NCBI GenBank assembly: GCA_902798585.1
Contig: CADBXF010000001.1
Span: 1 to 64,000 of the forward strand
DNA length: 64,000 nt
Source of the DNA: an uncultured Lachnospiraceae bacterium
GTDB taxonomy: Bacteria > Bacillota > Clostridia > Lachnospirales > Lachnospiraceae
Direction: 5' to 3'
Below the pieces are notes generated by a model that saw nothing but the letters and a program-made list of their open reading frames with translations, did no database searches and was not told the origin of the DNA. Positions within the stretch are counted from its first letter, which is position 1. Each line of letters starts with the position of its first letter. A program made the translations under genes and the position numbers. Positions 1 through 7,875 of the stretch are shown in pieces.

Positions 1-218
1 TCCTCCTCGTTGATGATTTTCCCAAGGACTGTCGCAAGTGTGTGATCAATCTCGTCCGGTCTGGGGTGACCCAAACTTGCCGTCAACGACCCTTGTGCGT
101 CTCCGTCGATGAGGAGAACCCTCTTTCCATGTCTTGCGAGCCCGATTCCAAGATTTGCAACCGTCGTTGTCTTGGCAACTCCGCCCTTCTGATTTCCGGC
201 TATGATAACCCTGCACAT
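1..218 (-). CDS. ParA/Soj-family ATPase, N-terminal fragment cut by the window edge
   Basis: Only the first 72 codons are present. The start is the ATG at 218, preceded by a strong GAAGGAGG Shine-Dalgarno. The protein opens [19 protein letters not shown], with the deviant Walker A motif (KGGVAKTT) of ParA/MinD ATPases at about residues 10-17. The A' segment [16 protein letters not shown] follows at about residues 37-52. ParA proteins bind DNA non-specifically in the ATP state and move plasmids, chromosomal origins or integrative elements. The [16 protein letters not shown] wording resembles the Soj-like proteins of Firmicutes conjugative elements, so a mobile element may extend beyond the left edge; that is inference. 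A terminator hairpin lies directly upstream. Confidence 0.85.
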   Translation of the reverse strand, partial: MCRVIIAGNQKGGVAKTTTVANLGIGLARHGKRVLLIDGDAQGSLTASLGHPRPDEIDHTLATVLGKIINEE

Positions 219-240
219 ACGTATCCTCCTTCACAGATGA

Positions 241-295
241 AAACAAAAAGAGACTAAGCAACTCATCTGGGCAACAGACTTTATTGCTTAGTCTC
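241..295 (-). terminator. Hairpin terminator between the ppdK region and the ParA gene
   Basis: A perfect 12-bp inverted repeat has arms GAGACTAAGCAA at 250-261 and TTGCTTAGTCTC at 284-295, with a 22-nt loop. On the minus strand it is followed by CTTTTTGTTT. It lies after the 44-codon ORF and is the first terminator downstream of ppdK. Because it ends only about 10 nt before the ParA Shine-Dalgarno, it could also act as an attenuator in the ParA leader. Confidence 0.6.
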
Positions 296-315
296 AAATT
301 GGTGTTGTTTTATTC

Positions 316-450
316 TCAGATATAAATCTTCATGACTATATCTTCGAAATTATGTGGTTTCCCATACTCAGGATAATCAACCATAAGGGCATCATAATCG
401 TCCCTTGTGATTACCAAAGTCAGCAAATGTACACCGATATACGTGCACAT
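316..450 (-). CDS. Small ORF (44 aa) overlapping the ppdK stop codon
   Basis: The ATG at 450-448 shares its first base with the ppdK TAA stop (TAATG), an arrangement typical of translational coupling. The upstream GGAAGG can serve as the ribosome binding site. The product begins MCTYIGVHLLTLVITRDDYD and ends MKIYI, with acidic and aromatic residues in the middle and no signal peptide. It stops about 20 nt before the terminator hairpin. I do not recognise a family. It may be a real coupled small protein, or the remnant of a longer gene left by an insertion at the end of ppdK. The region is more AT-rich than ppdK. Confidence 0.4.
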   Translation of the reverse strand: MCTYIGVHLLTLVITRDDYDALMVDYPEYGKPHNFEDIVMKIYI

Positions 451-3089
451 TACCTTCCTTCCTTTATCGCAGCCTGTGCTGCTGCCAGTCTTGCGATCGG
501 CACGCGGAACGGCGAGCAGGACACATAGTCGAGACCAATCTGGTGGCAGAACTCAACGGAGGTCGGGTCGCCGCCGTGCTCACCGCAGATACCGCAGTGA
601 AGCGCAGGGTTGACGCCCTTGCCGAGCGTGACAGCCATCTTCATGAGCTTGCCTACGCCGTCCTGATCGAGCTTTGCGAACGGGTCGCTCTCGAAGATCT
701 TCTGGTCATAGTAGCCGCCGAGGAATTTGCCGGCGTCGTCACGGGAGAAGCCGAAGGTCATCTGGGTGAGGTCGTTGGTACCGAAGCAGAAGAACTCAGC
801 CTCGGTTGCGATCTCGTCAGCCGTGAGGGCTGCGCGAGGAATCTCGATCATGGTGCCGACATGGTACTTAAGGTTTGCACCTGCTGCCTTGATCTCCTCG
901 TCGGCCGTTTCAACGACAACCTTCTTAACATTCTTAAGCTCCTTGACTTCGCAGATGAGCGGGATCATGATCTCGGGCTCAAGCGTCCAGTCGGGATGAG
1001 CATTTTTCACTTCGATAGCGGCGCGGATGACAGCCTTGGTCTGCATCTTTACGATCTCGGGATACGTAACCGCAAGACGGCAGCCTCTGTGGCCCATCAT
1101 CGGGTTGAACTCGTGGAGGGACTCGCAGATTGCCTTAATCTCCTCTACGGTCTTGCCCTTCGCGTCAGCGAGCTTCTTGATGTCCGCCTCCTCGGTGGGA
1201 ACGAACTCATGGAGCGGCGGATCCAGGAAACGAATCGTTACCGGGTTGCCCTCAAGCGCCTCGTAGAGAGCCTTGAAGTCGCCCTGCTGGAACGGCAGAA
1301 TCTTCTCGAGTGCTTCTTCACGCTCTTCGCTGGTGTCGGAGCAGATCATTTCGCGGAAAATGGCGATTCTCTCCGGATCGAAGAACATGTGCTCGGTACG
1401 GCAGAGGCCGATACCCTCGGCACCGAGCTCGCGGGCCTTCTTAGCATCGCGAGGGGTGTCGGCGTTCGTGCGAACGGCGAGCTTGCGATATTTGTCAGCC
1501 CAAGCCATAACGCGGCCGAAGGTTCCGGCGATCTTCGCGTCTACGGTCGGGATGATTCCCTCATAAATGTTGCCGGTGGTTCCGTCGATGGAAATCTCGG
1601 AGCCCTCAACGAACTTCTTGCCTGCGAGCGTGAAGGTCTTGTTGGCCTCGTCCATAACGATGGCGTCGCAGCCGGATACACAGCAGGTTCCCATACCACG
1701 GGCAACTACGGCTGCGTGGCTGGTCATACCGCCGCGTACGGTCAGGATACCCTGAGCGGCCTTCATTCCGGTAATATCCTCCGGAGAGGTCTCAAGACGA
1801 ACGAGAACTACCTTCTCGCCCTTGGCAGCCCATGCCTCTGCGTCATCCGCGGTAAATACAACCTTGCCGCAGGCAGCTCCGGGCGATGCGCCGAGACCCT
1901 TGCCAAGCGGCGTAGCGGCCTTCAGAGCCTTCGCGTCGAACTGCGGATGAAGGAGCGTGTCGAGGTTTCTCGGGTCGATCATTGCAACGGCCTCAGCCTC
2001 GGTCTTGTGTCCCTCGTCAACGAGGTCGCATGCAATCTGCAATGCAGCCTGTGCAGTACGCTTACCGTTACGGCACTGGAGCATGTAAAGCTTCTTGTTC
2101 TCTACGGTGAACTCCATATCCTGCATGTCATGGTAATGGTTCTCGAGGATCTCGCAAACCTTAACGAACTCTGCGTAAGCCTCCGGGAACTCCTGCTCCA
2201 TCTGCGTAATCGGCATAGGAGTACGAACACCTGCTACGACATCCTCGCCCTGTGCGTTCTTGAGGAACTCACCCATGAGCTTCTTCTCGCCGGTAGCGGG
2301 ATCGCGGGTAAATGCAACGCCGGTACCGGACTCCTCGTTGAGGTTACCGAACACCATGGGCATTACATTGACTGCGGTACCCCAGCTGTAAGGGATATCG
2401 TTGTCGCGGCGATATACATTTGCGCGAGGGTTGTCCCAGGAACGGAACACAGCCTCGATAGCAAGCTTGAGCTGTACAACCGGATCGGACGGGAAATCCT
2501 CACCGAGCTGATTCTTGTACTCTGCCTTGAACTGCTCGGCAAGCTTCTTGAGGTCTGCGGCATCGAGCTCGATATCGAACTTCACGCCCTTCTCCTCCTT
2601 CATCTTGTCGATGAGCTGCTCAAAATACTTCTTGCCGACTTCCATTACGACGTCTGAGAACATCTGGATGAAACGGCGATACGAGTCATATACGAAACGC
2701 TCGAACTTCGGATCGGGGTTGCCGGCAATCATTGCCGCAACGACATCGTCGTTCAGACCGAGGTTAAGAATCGTGTCCATCATACCGGGCATGGAAGCTC
2801 TCGCACCGGAACGAACCGAAACAAGCAGAGGATTCTTGAGATCGCCGAACTTCTTGCCGTTGATCTCCTCCATCTTCTTAACGCCCTCCATGGCCTGCGC
2901 CATGATCTCATCGTTGATCTTGCGACCATCCTCATAGTACTGCGTGCACGCTTCCGTCGTAATCGTGAAGCCCTGCGGTACCGGGAGACCGATGTTCGTC
3001 ATTTCCGCGAGGTTGGCGCCCTTGCCGCCGAGAAGATTTCTCATGTCGGCGTTACCCTCGGTAAATGCGTATACCCACTTTTTAGCCAT
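450..3089 (-). CDS. ppdK: Pyruvate, phosphate dikinase
   Basis: Reversibly converts pyruvate, ATP and phosphate to PEP, AMP and PPi in the cytoplasm; in anaerobes it often runs glycolytically to make ATP. The 879-residue length matches the bacterial enzyme (about 875). It starts MAKKWVYAFTEG at the ATG at 3089, behind GAGGAGGT; an in-frame extension to 3146 lacks such a site. An N-terminal nucleotide-binding domain includes RSGARASMPGMMDT near residue 100. The phosphohistidine domain carries GGMTSHAAVVARGMG with His458. The PEP/pyruvate barrel ends with NPALHCGICGEHGGDP, whose catalytic Cys is residue 832. All key residues are intact. Its promoter lies about 190 nt upstream, giving a long untranslated leader. 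Confidence 0.97.
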   Translation of the reverse strand: MAKKWVYAFTEGNADMRNLLGGKGANLAEMTNIGLPVPQGFTITTEACTQYYEDGRKINDEIMAQAMEGVKKMEEINGKKFGDLKNPLLVSVRSGARASMPGMMDTILNLGLNDDVVAAMIAGNPDPKFERFVYDSYRRFIQMFSDVVMEVGKKYFEQLIDKMKEEKGVKFDIELDAADLKKLAEQFKAEYKNQLGEDFPSDPVVQLKLAIEAVFRSWDNPRANVYRRDNDIPYSWGTAVNVMPMVFGNLNEESGTGVAFTRDPATGEKKLMGEFLKNAQGEDVVAGVRTPMPITQMEQEFPEAYAEFVKVCEILENHYHDMQDMEFTVENKKLYMLQCRNGKRTAQAALQIACDLVDEGHKTEAEAVAMIDPRNLDTLLHPQFDAKALKAATPLGKGLGASPGAACGKVVFTADDAEAWAAKGEKVVLVRLETSPEDITGMKAAQGILTVRGGMTSHAAVVARGMGTCCVSGCDAIVMDEANKTFTLAGKKFVEGSEISIDGTTGNIYEGIIPTVDAKIAGTFGRVMAWADKYRKLAVRTNADTPRDAKKARELGAEGIGLCRTEHMFFDPERIAIFREMICSDTSEEREEALEKILPFQQGDFKALYEALEGNPVTIRFLDPPLHEFVPTEEADIKKLADAKGKTVEEIKAICESLHEFNPMMGHRGCRLAVTYPEIVKMQTKAVIRAAIEVKNAHPDWTLEPEIMIPLICEVKELKNVKKVVVETADEEIKAAGANLKYHVGTMIEIPRAALTADEIATEAEFFCFGTNDLTQMTFGFSRDDAGKFLGGYYDQKIFESDPFAKLDQDGVGKLMKMAVTLGKGVNPALHCGICGEHGGDPTSVEFCHQIGLDYVSCSPFRVPIARLAAAQAAIKEGR

Positions 3090-3281
3090 ATATCTTATGA
3101 CCTCCTCTATTAATTTCGCTGCCCACAATCCTCGAATCATAACCAACAGCCGCCTCCGCCGATTGCATCTTTCCGCGACGGTTTTCCCTCCCCGAAAAAG
3201 AGGGACAAAAAAGCGGCCCGACTTCCCTTCCCCGTAAGTAAAACACGCAAAAGAAAACGCCTGTGGACAGCCGTCGTAGAG

Positions 3282-3310
3282 ATTTTAGCACACGAACCCC
3301 TTATTGGCAA
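3282..3310 (-). promoter_or_regulatory. ppdK promoter
   Basis: On the minus strand the -35 is TTGCCA (3305-3310), then a 17-bp spacer, then -10 TAAAAT (3282-3287). The leader to the ppdK start is about 185 nt. It contains C/T- and G-rich stretches but no riboswitch I recognise. Confidence 0.6.
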
Positions 3311-3331
3311 GAATTTTTCGTTGCGAATGCA

Positions 3332-3355
3332 GTTTTCGTGCGCCCTCACGAAAAC
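3332..3355. promoter_or_regulatory. Inverted repeat upstream of the ppdK promoter
   Basis: A perfect 9-bp inverted repeat has arms GTTTTCGTG (3332-3340) and CACGAAAAC (3347-3355) around a 6-nt centre. It sits about 22 bp upstream of the -35 hexamer, where an activator or repressor could bind. Neither side has a U-tract, so it is not an obvious terminator. Confidence 0.35.
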
Positions 3356-3382
3356 GCCGTCCATGCTGTCCGATTAGTTGTC

Positions 3383-3416
3383 ACTTTGCACAGCCCGGAG
3401 ACGGGCTGTGCAAAGT
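3383..3416. repeat. Perfect 15-bp hairpin at the left edge of the repeat island
   Basis: The arms ACTTTGCACAGCCCG (3383-3397) and CGGGCTGTGCAAAGT (3402-3416) pair perfectly around a GAGA tetraloop. No T-run follows on either strand. It marks the start of a gene-free, T-rich repeat region between ppdK and the esterase and may be a copy of a dispersed palindromic element. Confidence 0.75.
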
Positions 3417-3517
3417 TGATGTTCTTGATTTCTTAGGTTTCTTGGTTTGATGCTTTTTGGGTGGGGTGTGCGTTGTTGCTTTTTCTTGATTTCTTGGTTT
3501 TCTGGCGTGGGTGTGTT

Positions 3518-3901
3518 GTTGTTTTTCTTGGTTTTCTTGGTTTTTAGGTTTCCATGGCGATTTCCGATGTCTTTTACCCGTCTCTTCCGGGGAATCGGCG
3601 GACTTTTGCGGTTGTTTTTCTTGATTTCTTAAATTTCCACCGCAATCATATTTTTCTTTACCCGTCTGTCTAGAGGCGTTTTCGGACCTTTACGGTTGTT
3701 TTTGCTTGTTTTTTATATTTCAACCGTAATTCCGACGGGTCAGGTTCCCATTCGAGAAGAGGCCTACAGGTATTTTTGCGGCTGTTTTCCCATGAATTCT
3801 TAATTTCAACCGTAATTCCCTTCAAACGGGCTTTTTGCAGTACTCCCCATACAGGTATTATTACGGTTGATTTAACAAGAATTCTTGATTTCAACCGCAA
3901 T
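3518..3901. repeat. Degenerate tandem array of ~85-bp palindromic units
   Basis: Four units each begin with GCGGTTG/ACGGTTG-type left arms at 3608, 3692, 3778 and 3863. Each ends with CAACCGTAA-type right arms at 3638, 3721, 3807 and 3892. The period is 84-86 bp, and each unit can fold into a hairpin with a T-rich loop of about 23 nt containing GAATTCTTGATTT-like sequence. A more decayed copy (TTTCCATGGCGATTTCC, then TTTTACCCGTCT, which unit 1 shares as CTTTACCCGTCT) precedes unit 1. Still further left, TTCTTGATTTCTT-like simple repeats continue to about 3430. No frame is open across the array, so it is non-coding. Confidence 0.75.
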
Positions 3902-3965
3902 TTCGGCGAAACAAGCTTTTTTTGCAAGGGGAAGCCCTTGAACACACCTCTTCCACCATAGCAAG

Positions 3966-3994
3966 AGGGGCTCAACCCACCGGGTTGAGCCCCT
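3966..3994. repeat. Perfect 13-bp hairpin at the right side of the repeat island
   Basis: The arms AGGGGCTCAACCC (3966-3978) and GGGTTGAGCCCCT (3982-3994) are separated by three bases. It could stop transcription from the esterase gene, whose 3' end is at 4163, but no U-tract follows on the minus strand. It is therefore listed as a structured repeat rather than a terminator. Confidence 0.65.
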
Positions 3995-3998
3995 ACAA

Positions 3999-4087
3999 TC
4001 AAGCTATCTTATAAGCCTTCTTACAAACTATCTTACAAGCTGCCTTACAAGCCTTCTTACAAGCTATCTTATCTTACAAGCGATCTT
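3999..4087. repeat. 12-bp tandem repeat (ACAAGCTATCTT), about seven copies
   Basis: Units at 3999, 4011, 4023, 4035, 4047, 4059 and 4076 follow the consensus ACAAG(C)(T)(A)TCTT. A 5-nt partial unit (ATCTT) lies at 4071-4075. Read as protein, one strand gives KLSY/KPSY tetrapeptides and the other KIAC/KKAC. Both frames are closed by nearby stops with no start codon, so I treat it as non-coding. Confidence 0.8.
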
Positions 4088-4162
4088 ACCTTCTATCGCC
4101 CTCCCGCGAGGACACATCCCCAAACGTCTTGCCCGGCGCAGGGGCTCTGCGCCCGCCTGCTT

Positions 4163-5248
4163 TCACTGAAAAAGCAGCGGGAGGAATTCGTGGATGCAGC
4201 GTCTCCAGACGGTCCAGTCGTGGCCGCCGGGGTAGGTGCTGCGAATCATGTTGAGGTTCTTATCCGCTAAGAACGCGTCGTCCGCGTCGAAGGCGTTGAA
4301 GTACTGGTCCTCAGTACCCATCGCGCGGTAGAAGACACGGTAGGTCTCTTTGAATTTCTCAGCGTCATCGAGAATCTCGAGCCACGGCTGCGGCATGTCG
4401 CCCCACGGAGCGCGCAGGAAGCCGCTGAAGAGGCCGGCATAGCCGAACAAATCGGGGTTCGAGAGCGTCGTGATGCTGGTCTGGAAGCTTCCCATGGAGA
4501 GGCCGGCCATCGCGCGGTTCCATTTGTCGGCGAGAACATTGTAGCGCCCCTCGATGTAAGGGATGATGTCCTTAAGTAGCACATCGAGGAACGGCATGCG
4601 CCCGAACGGCGGCTTGTTCTCGGAGTCCATCAGCTGCGTCATACCGCAGCACATGACGATGAGCATCTCCTTCATCTCGCCCTTGTCGAGAAGCTGGTCG
4701 GCGATGCGGCCCACATGCCCCTGGAAGGTCCAGCCAATCTCATTTTCCCCGTAGCCGTGCTGCAGGTAGAGCACGGGATATTTCTTGTTCGCGTCGTACT
4801 TCGGCGGCGTGTAGACAAGGCAAATCTCGTGTTTGCCGGTCACCGAGGACATTACATAGTGGCGGGTCACAGCACCGTGCGGGATGTCCGTAAGGCCGTC
4901 CCAGGTGATATCCGGAACCGGAATGTCCATGAAATTCATCGGACGGCAGCAGCCGTAGCCGATGGGAAGATACGGATTGAGCACGTCAGCGCCGTCAATC
5001 TTCAGGAAGAAATACTGGAACCCGCGTCCCATGTCGAAGGTACCTTCCCAGTAGCCGTCCTCCTTCTTCTCAAACGCCTGCGTCTTGCCGAATTGGTCGA
5101 TCAAAACTTCTTTTGCATTGGGCGCGATAATGCGCATCGTCACTCTGCCGTCGGGCAGAATCTCATATCCCTGGTTTCCGTCGCGGTTTGGCTCGCCGAA
5201 GATCGGATCGAACGAAAGTGCGGTGTCAAGCGGCCATACTTTAGCCAT
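4163..5248 (-). CDS. CE1-family carbohydrate esterase (feruloyl/acetylxylan esterase-like)
   Basis: 361 residues starting MAKVWPLDTALSFDP behind CGGAGGG. Residues about 1-95 look like the beta-sandwich (CBM48/E-set-like) domain of rumen feruloyl esterases. The rest is an alpha/beta-hydrolase of the esterase D type. It has YPVLYLQHGYGENEIGW, the nucleophile elbow AGLSMGS, GTEDQYF with a likely acid Asp, and GGHDWTVWRRCIHEF with the catalytic His. Such enzymes remove feruloyl or acetyl groups from xylan or similar esters. No signal peptide is visible, so it probably acts in the cytoplasm on imported oligosaccharides. The exact substrate cannot be told from sequence. It has its own promoter and is not in an operon with ppdK. 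Confidence 0.85.
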   Translation of the reverse strand: MAKVWPLDTALSFDPIFGEPNRDGNQGYEILPDGRVTMRIIAPNAKEVLIDQFGKTQAFEKKEDGYWEGTFDMGRGFQYFFLKIDGADVLNPYLPIGYGCCRPMNFMDIPVPDITWDGLTDIPHGAVTRHYVMSSVTGKHEICLVYTPPKYDANKKYPVLYLQHGYGENEIGWTFQGHVGRIADQLLDKGEMKEMLIVMCCGMTQLMDSENKPPFGRMPFLDVLLKDIIPYIEGRYNVLADKWNRAMAGLSMGSFQTSITTLSNPDLFGYAGLFSGFLRAPWGDMPQPWLEILDDAEKFKETYRVFYRAMGTEDQYFNAFDADDAFLADKNLNMIRSTYPGGHDWTVWRRCIHEFLPLLFQ

Positions 5249-5350
5249 GGTTGTAAACCCTCCGTTTGTTCATTTTTCCTTTTTCATCGTTTCCCGCGGA
5301 AAATGTGCCTGCTCTCCGCGCAGGATTTCCGGGAGGGAAGCGTACAAGAT

Positions 5351-5379
5351 ATTTTACCGTATTTTGCGGGATGTTACAA
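5351..5379 (-). promoter_or_regulatory. Promoter of the esterase gene
   Basis: On the minus strand: TTGTAA (5374-5379), a 17-bp spacer and TAAAAT (5351-5356). The leader is about 95 nt. Confidence 0.5.
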
Positions 5380-5401
5380 CCGAATATTGTGTGACAAGCT
5401 T

Positions 5402-5857
5402 TTATTTGAGCCATTTTTTGTATGCCAAAACCTTTTCCTCAAAGGTGACCGTCCAATGTCCGACAGCCCCCTTTTCAACGCGAAACCGCAGATTCATTCC
5501 CTTGTCCGGCTTGTTGCAGGTAATCTGCTCCGAGATTTCCTGCGGAGAAGAATACGACCAGGAGCCGAACTCCTTTCCTGCGTCATCCACAAGCGTCAGG
5601 TATATTCTTCCGCTTTCCCATTCGCCCTGAACGGTCACTTTTATGCTGCGTATCGCATCGTAATCGGAATAGAACGCGCAGCGATCTTCAAAAAAACCTT
5701 CCCTGTCATATACGGACTCCGCTATCGAAAGGGGGAATCTCTGCTGTATTTTGCTGCTTCCGGCCTTTACATCACGACGCCCCAGCAATACTATCACAAT
5801 AACAATTACACATAGTATTGCGATAACAAACATACTCCTGCTTCCCTCTGATTTCAT
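5402..5857 (-). CDS. Hypothetical membrane-anchored protein
   Basis: 151 residues. One N-terminal membrane segment (SMFVIAILCVIVIVIVLLG, about residues 8-26) is followed by a soluble, beta-rich extracellular domain of about 120 residues. That domain is rich in aromatic residues (GSWSYSSP, GHWTVTFEEKVLAYKKWLK). I do not recognise the family. It starts at the ATG at 5857 behind a G-rich ribosome binding site and follows the ABC permease gene by 63 nt. It is therefore probably the last gene of the GntR/ABC operon and may be an accessory exported subunit. Confidence 0.7.
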   Translation of the reverse strand: MKSEGSRSMFVIAILCVIVIVIVLLGRRDVKAGSSKIQQRFPLSIAESVYDREGFFEDRCAFYSDYDAIRSIKVTVQGEWESGRIYLTLVDDAGKEFGSWSYSSPQEISEQITCNKPDKGMNLRFRVEKGAVGHWTVTFEEKVLAYKKWLK

Positions 5858-5920
5858 CTTTTCTCCCCCCCGTTAAGTTATCTGCAAACGCAGAAATACA
5901 TCCTTTGCTTTATTTATGAA

Positions 5921-6946
5921 TTAATTAAAATAACCCATCCCTATCAGCACCAGATTGAAGCTGACCAGAATGACCAGCGCAATTCCCATGCCTTTCCAAA
6001 TGTTGCGGGTTTTGTTCTTCTGGCGCGTCTTCCACAGGATACCGGCGGTAATTGCGGTGATTACCAGAGCGGTAACCGCCACCAGCTTTACGCTGGACAC
6101 ATGGAAGAACGGTTCTGCGTCCTCCAATGTCCGCTCAATCAAAAGCTCCAGAAGGAACAGCATGATTACCATTCCGCAGCCGATTCCGAGAGGTTCGGCC
6201 CATCCGCCGGTTTCGTTTCCGGATTCCGGTTTTCTCCGCAGGAACGCTTTTCTTCCGAGCCATGTCAGCACGACCGCAGCCGCCGCAAGAACCGCCGCAA
6301 TCACCACATTGACAGCCGTTGTTATCTTCCTTGCGCATAGATAAAACGTGTACTCCGACTTCCATTCCCCCGTGGAGGTATGGCCTCCGGAGTGCTCAAA
6401 ACCGTACCCGTCGGTAAGGTAAATACACGCAAACAGCAGAAGGCACATTGCCATCAGGCCGGCCAGAATGTAAGTCTTTCCTTCAGTCGAGCCGGACAGC
6501 ACGATAACTGCCATCGCCACCGCGATAACATACAGTATCGCAACCGCAAAGTACCGGCTGAACACCCATCCCGCGGGCATGCCCTGAGCGGCGTATTCTT
6601 TGTTGAAGTCGGCTTCGCCGATGTAACACCAGAGAAGATACCATGCACCGAGCAGCATCAGAAACACATACGCTGTACCCCAGTAGGCCTTCCGGGAAAC
6701 CGGGAGCGTTTCGAAAACATCGCGGGAGGATTGGCGGAGGAAATATCTTCCGAGGGTCCAAACCACGAGAAATGCCCCCACCAGCACGACAATCATGCTC
6801 GGTTGCACCGATGTTTCCTCGCTCCAGAGCACCTTTCCTTCGTCGTGAAGCAGGTTGGTGATTGCCGCGAAGAAGGACAGTACGAACCAGAACCAGTTCT
6901 TTCGGAGAATGTCGCAAAACAGCCGTCTGTCAAACATGTCTTTCAT
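5921..6946 (-). CDS. ABC transporter permease, ABC-2 type
   Basis: 341 residues with about six to seven hydrophobic helices, for example MIVVLVGAFLVVWTLG, YFAVAILYVIAVAMAVIVL and MVIMLFLLELLI. Near residue 80, after the second helix, is SSRDVFETLPVSRKAYWGT, a typical feature of ABC-2/YtrC-like permeases. The start codon overlaps the stop of the ATPase gene by 4 nt (ATGA), so the two are translationally coupled and should form one transporter. The substrate is unknown; related systems in Firmicutes respond to cell-wall stress or export peptides. Confidence 0.8.
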   Translation of the reverse strand: MKDMFDRRLFCDILRKNWFWFVLSFFAAITNLLHDEGKVLWSEETSVQPSMIVVLVGAFLVVWTLGRYFLRQSSRDVFETLPVSRKAYWGTAYVFLMLLGAWYLLWCYIGEADFNKEYAAQGMPAGWVFSRYFAVAILYVIAVAMAVIVLSGSTEGKTYILAGLMAMCLLLFACIYLTDGYGFEHSGGHTSTGEWKSEYTFYLCARKITTAVNVVIAAVLAAAAVVLTWLGRKAFLRRKPESGNETGGWAEPLGIGCGMVIMLFLLELLIERTLEDAEPFFHVSSVKLVAVTALVITAITAGILWKTRQKNKTRNIWKGMGIALVILVSFNLVLIGMGYFN

Positions 6947-7875
6947 AGCGCTTCTCCTTTCTCCTCAGGCCTTTCCACGGAGTATCCGTTGGCCTTCATC
7001 ACGCTGAGGAACAATTCTTCCAGCCCGAGGGGCGCGACTTCCGTCATCAGCGGATGAAGAACCGCAAGTCGGCGCTCCAACTCCGCCTGTTCCGCTCTTT
7101 CCATCCGCAAAACTGCCGTTACGGTCTTGCTGTTTCGCTCAAAGGAAACGCACGGAACCCCCGCTGCCGCCTCCAGCTGTTCTTTCGTTACCGGCTCGTT
7201 CAATGCAAGCTGCAGCTTCACCAAAGACTCTTTCATGGACTCCACGTCACTCTCCAAAATAAGCTTCCCCTGATGCAGGAGCGCCAGACGATCGCACATA
7301 TTCTCCAGCTCCCGCAGGGAATGGCTCGTGATTATTACCGTCGCCTGACGCTCGCAGAGGTCGTCAAAAAGCATTTCTTTCACGGCATCCCGCATCACGA
7401 TATCCAGCCCGTCCAGGGTCTCGTCCAGCAGATAGTATTTCGGGCATTTTGCGATTGCAAGAGCCATCGCCGCCTGCTTCTGCATGCCGCGGCTTCCTCG
7501 CCGCACTTCCGTCTCCGTGTCGATTCCGAGCCTCTTCACCAAATCTTCGAACCGCTCCATGGAAAAGGACTTGTAATAGCGGCGGTAGAATTTGGCGATC
7601 TGCCGCAGATTCTTAAAGGGCGGGAACCACACGTTGTCAGAGACATACGCCATCTGCCCGAGAAGCTCCGTGTTGTCCGGGACCGCTGCCCCGTCATAGC
7701 GCACCGCCCCGCTCTCCGGCTCATGAATTCCTGCGAGCACGCGCAAAAGGGTGCTCTTCCCGGCGCCGTTGCTTCCGACGATCCCGTAGATGCCTCCGTC
7801 CGGAATCTCCAGGGTAATCCCGGCAAGGGCTTCCTTATCGCCGAATCGTTTGGTTACTTCAGTAATCGCAATCAT
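6943..7875 (-). CDS. ABC transporter ATP-binding protein (YtrB-like)
   Basis: 310 residues. Walker A is GSNGAGKST (about residues 34-42), a Q-loop-like segment (MAYVSDN) lies near residue 79, and Walker B is YYLLDETLDGLD near residue 150, followed by the His switch TSHSL. The signature is RGSRGMQKQ instead of LSGGQ, a divergence common in YtrB/CcmA-like ATPases with DUF4162-type tails. The C-terminal ~90 residues form that extra domain. It sits between a short GntR regulator and a permease with 4-nt overlaps on both sides, the layout of ytr-type operons. Confidence 0.88.
   Translation of the reverse strand: MIAITEVTKRFGDKEALAGITLEIPDGGIYGIVGSNGAGKSTLLRVLAGIHEPESGAVRYDGAAVPDNTELLGQMAYVSDNVWFPPFKNLRQIAKFYRRYYKSFSMERFEDLVKRLGIDTETEVRRGSRGMQKQAAMALAIAKCPKYYLLDETLDGLDIVMRDAVKEMLFDDLCERQATVIITSHSLRELENMCDRLALLHQGKLILESDVESMKESLVKLQLALNEPVTKEQLEAAAGVPCVSFERNSKTVTAVLRMERAEQAELERRLAVLHPLMTEVAPLGLEELFLSVMKANGYSVERPEEKGEAL

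Noticed and set aside
543..2657. 704-codon open frame on the plus strand
   Set aside because: Antisense to ppdK, whose motifs and ribosome binding site are unequivocal.
3605..3901. Regular ~85-bp spacing suggested a CRISPR array
   Set aside because: Units are degenerate over their whole length, with no identical 25-40 bp repeats, no unique spacers and no cas genes.
3670..4002. 110-codon minus-strand ORF across the repeat island
   Set aside because: It runs through palindromic repeats, lacks a ribosome binding site and resembles no protein.
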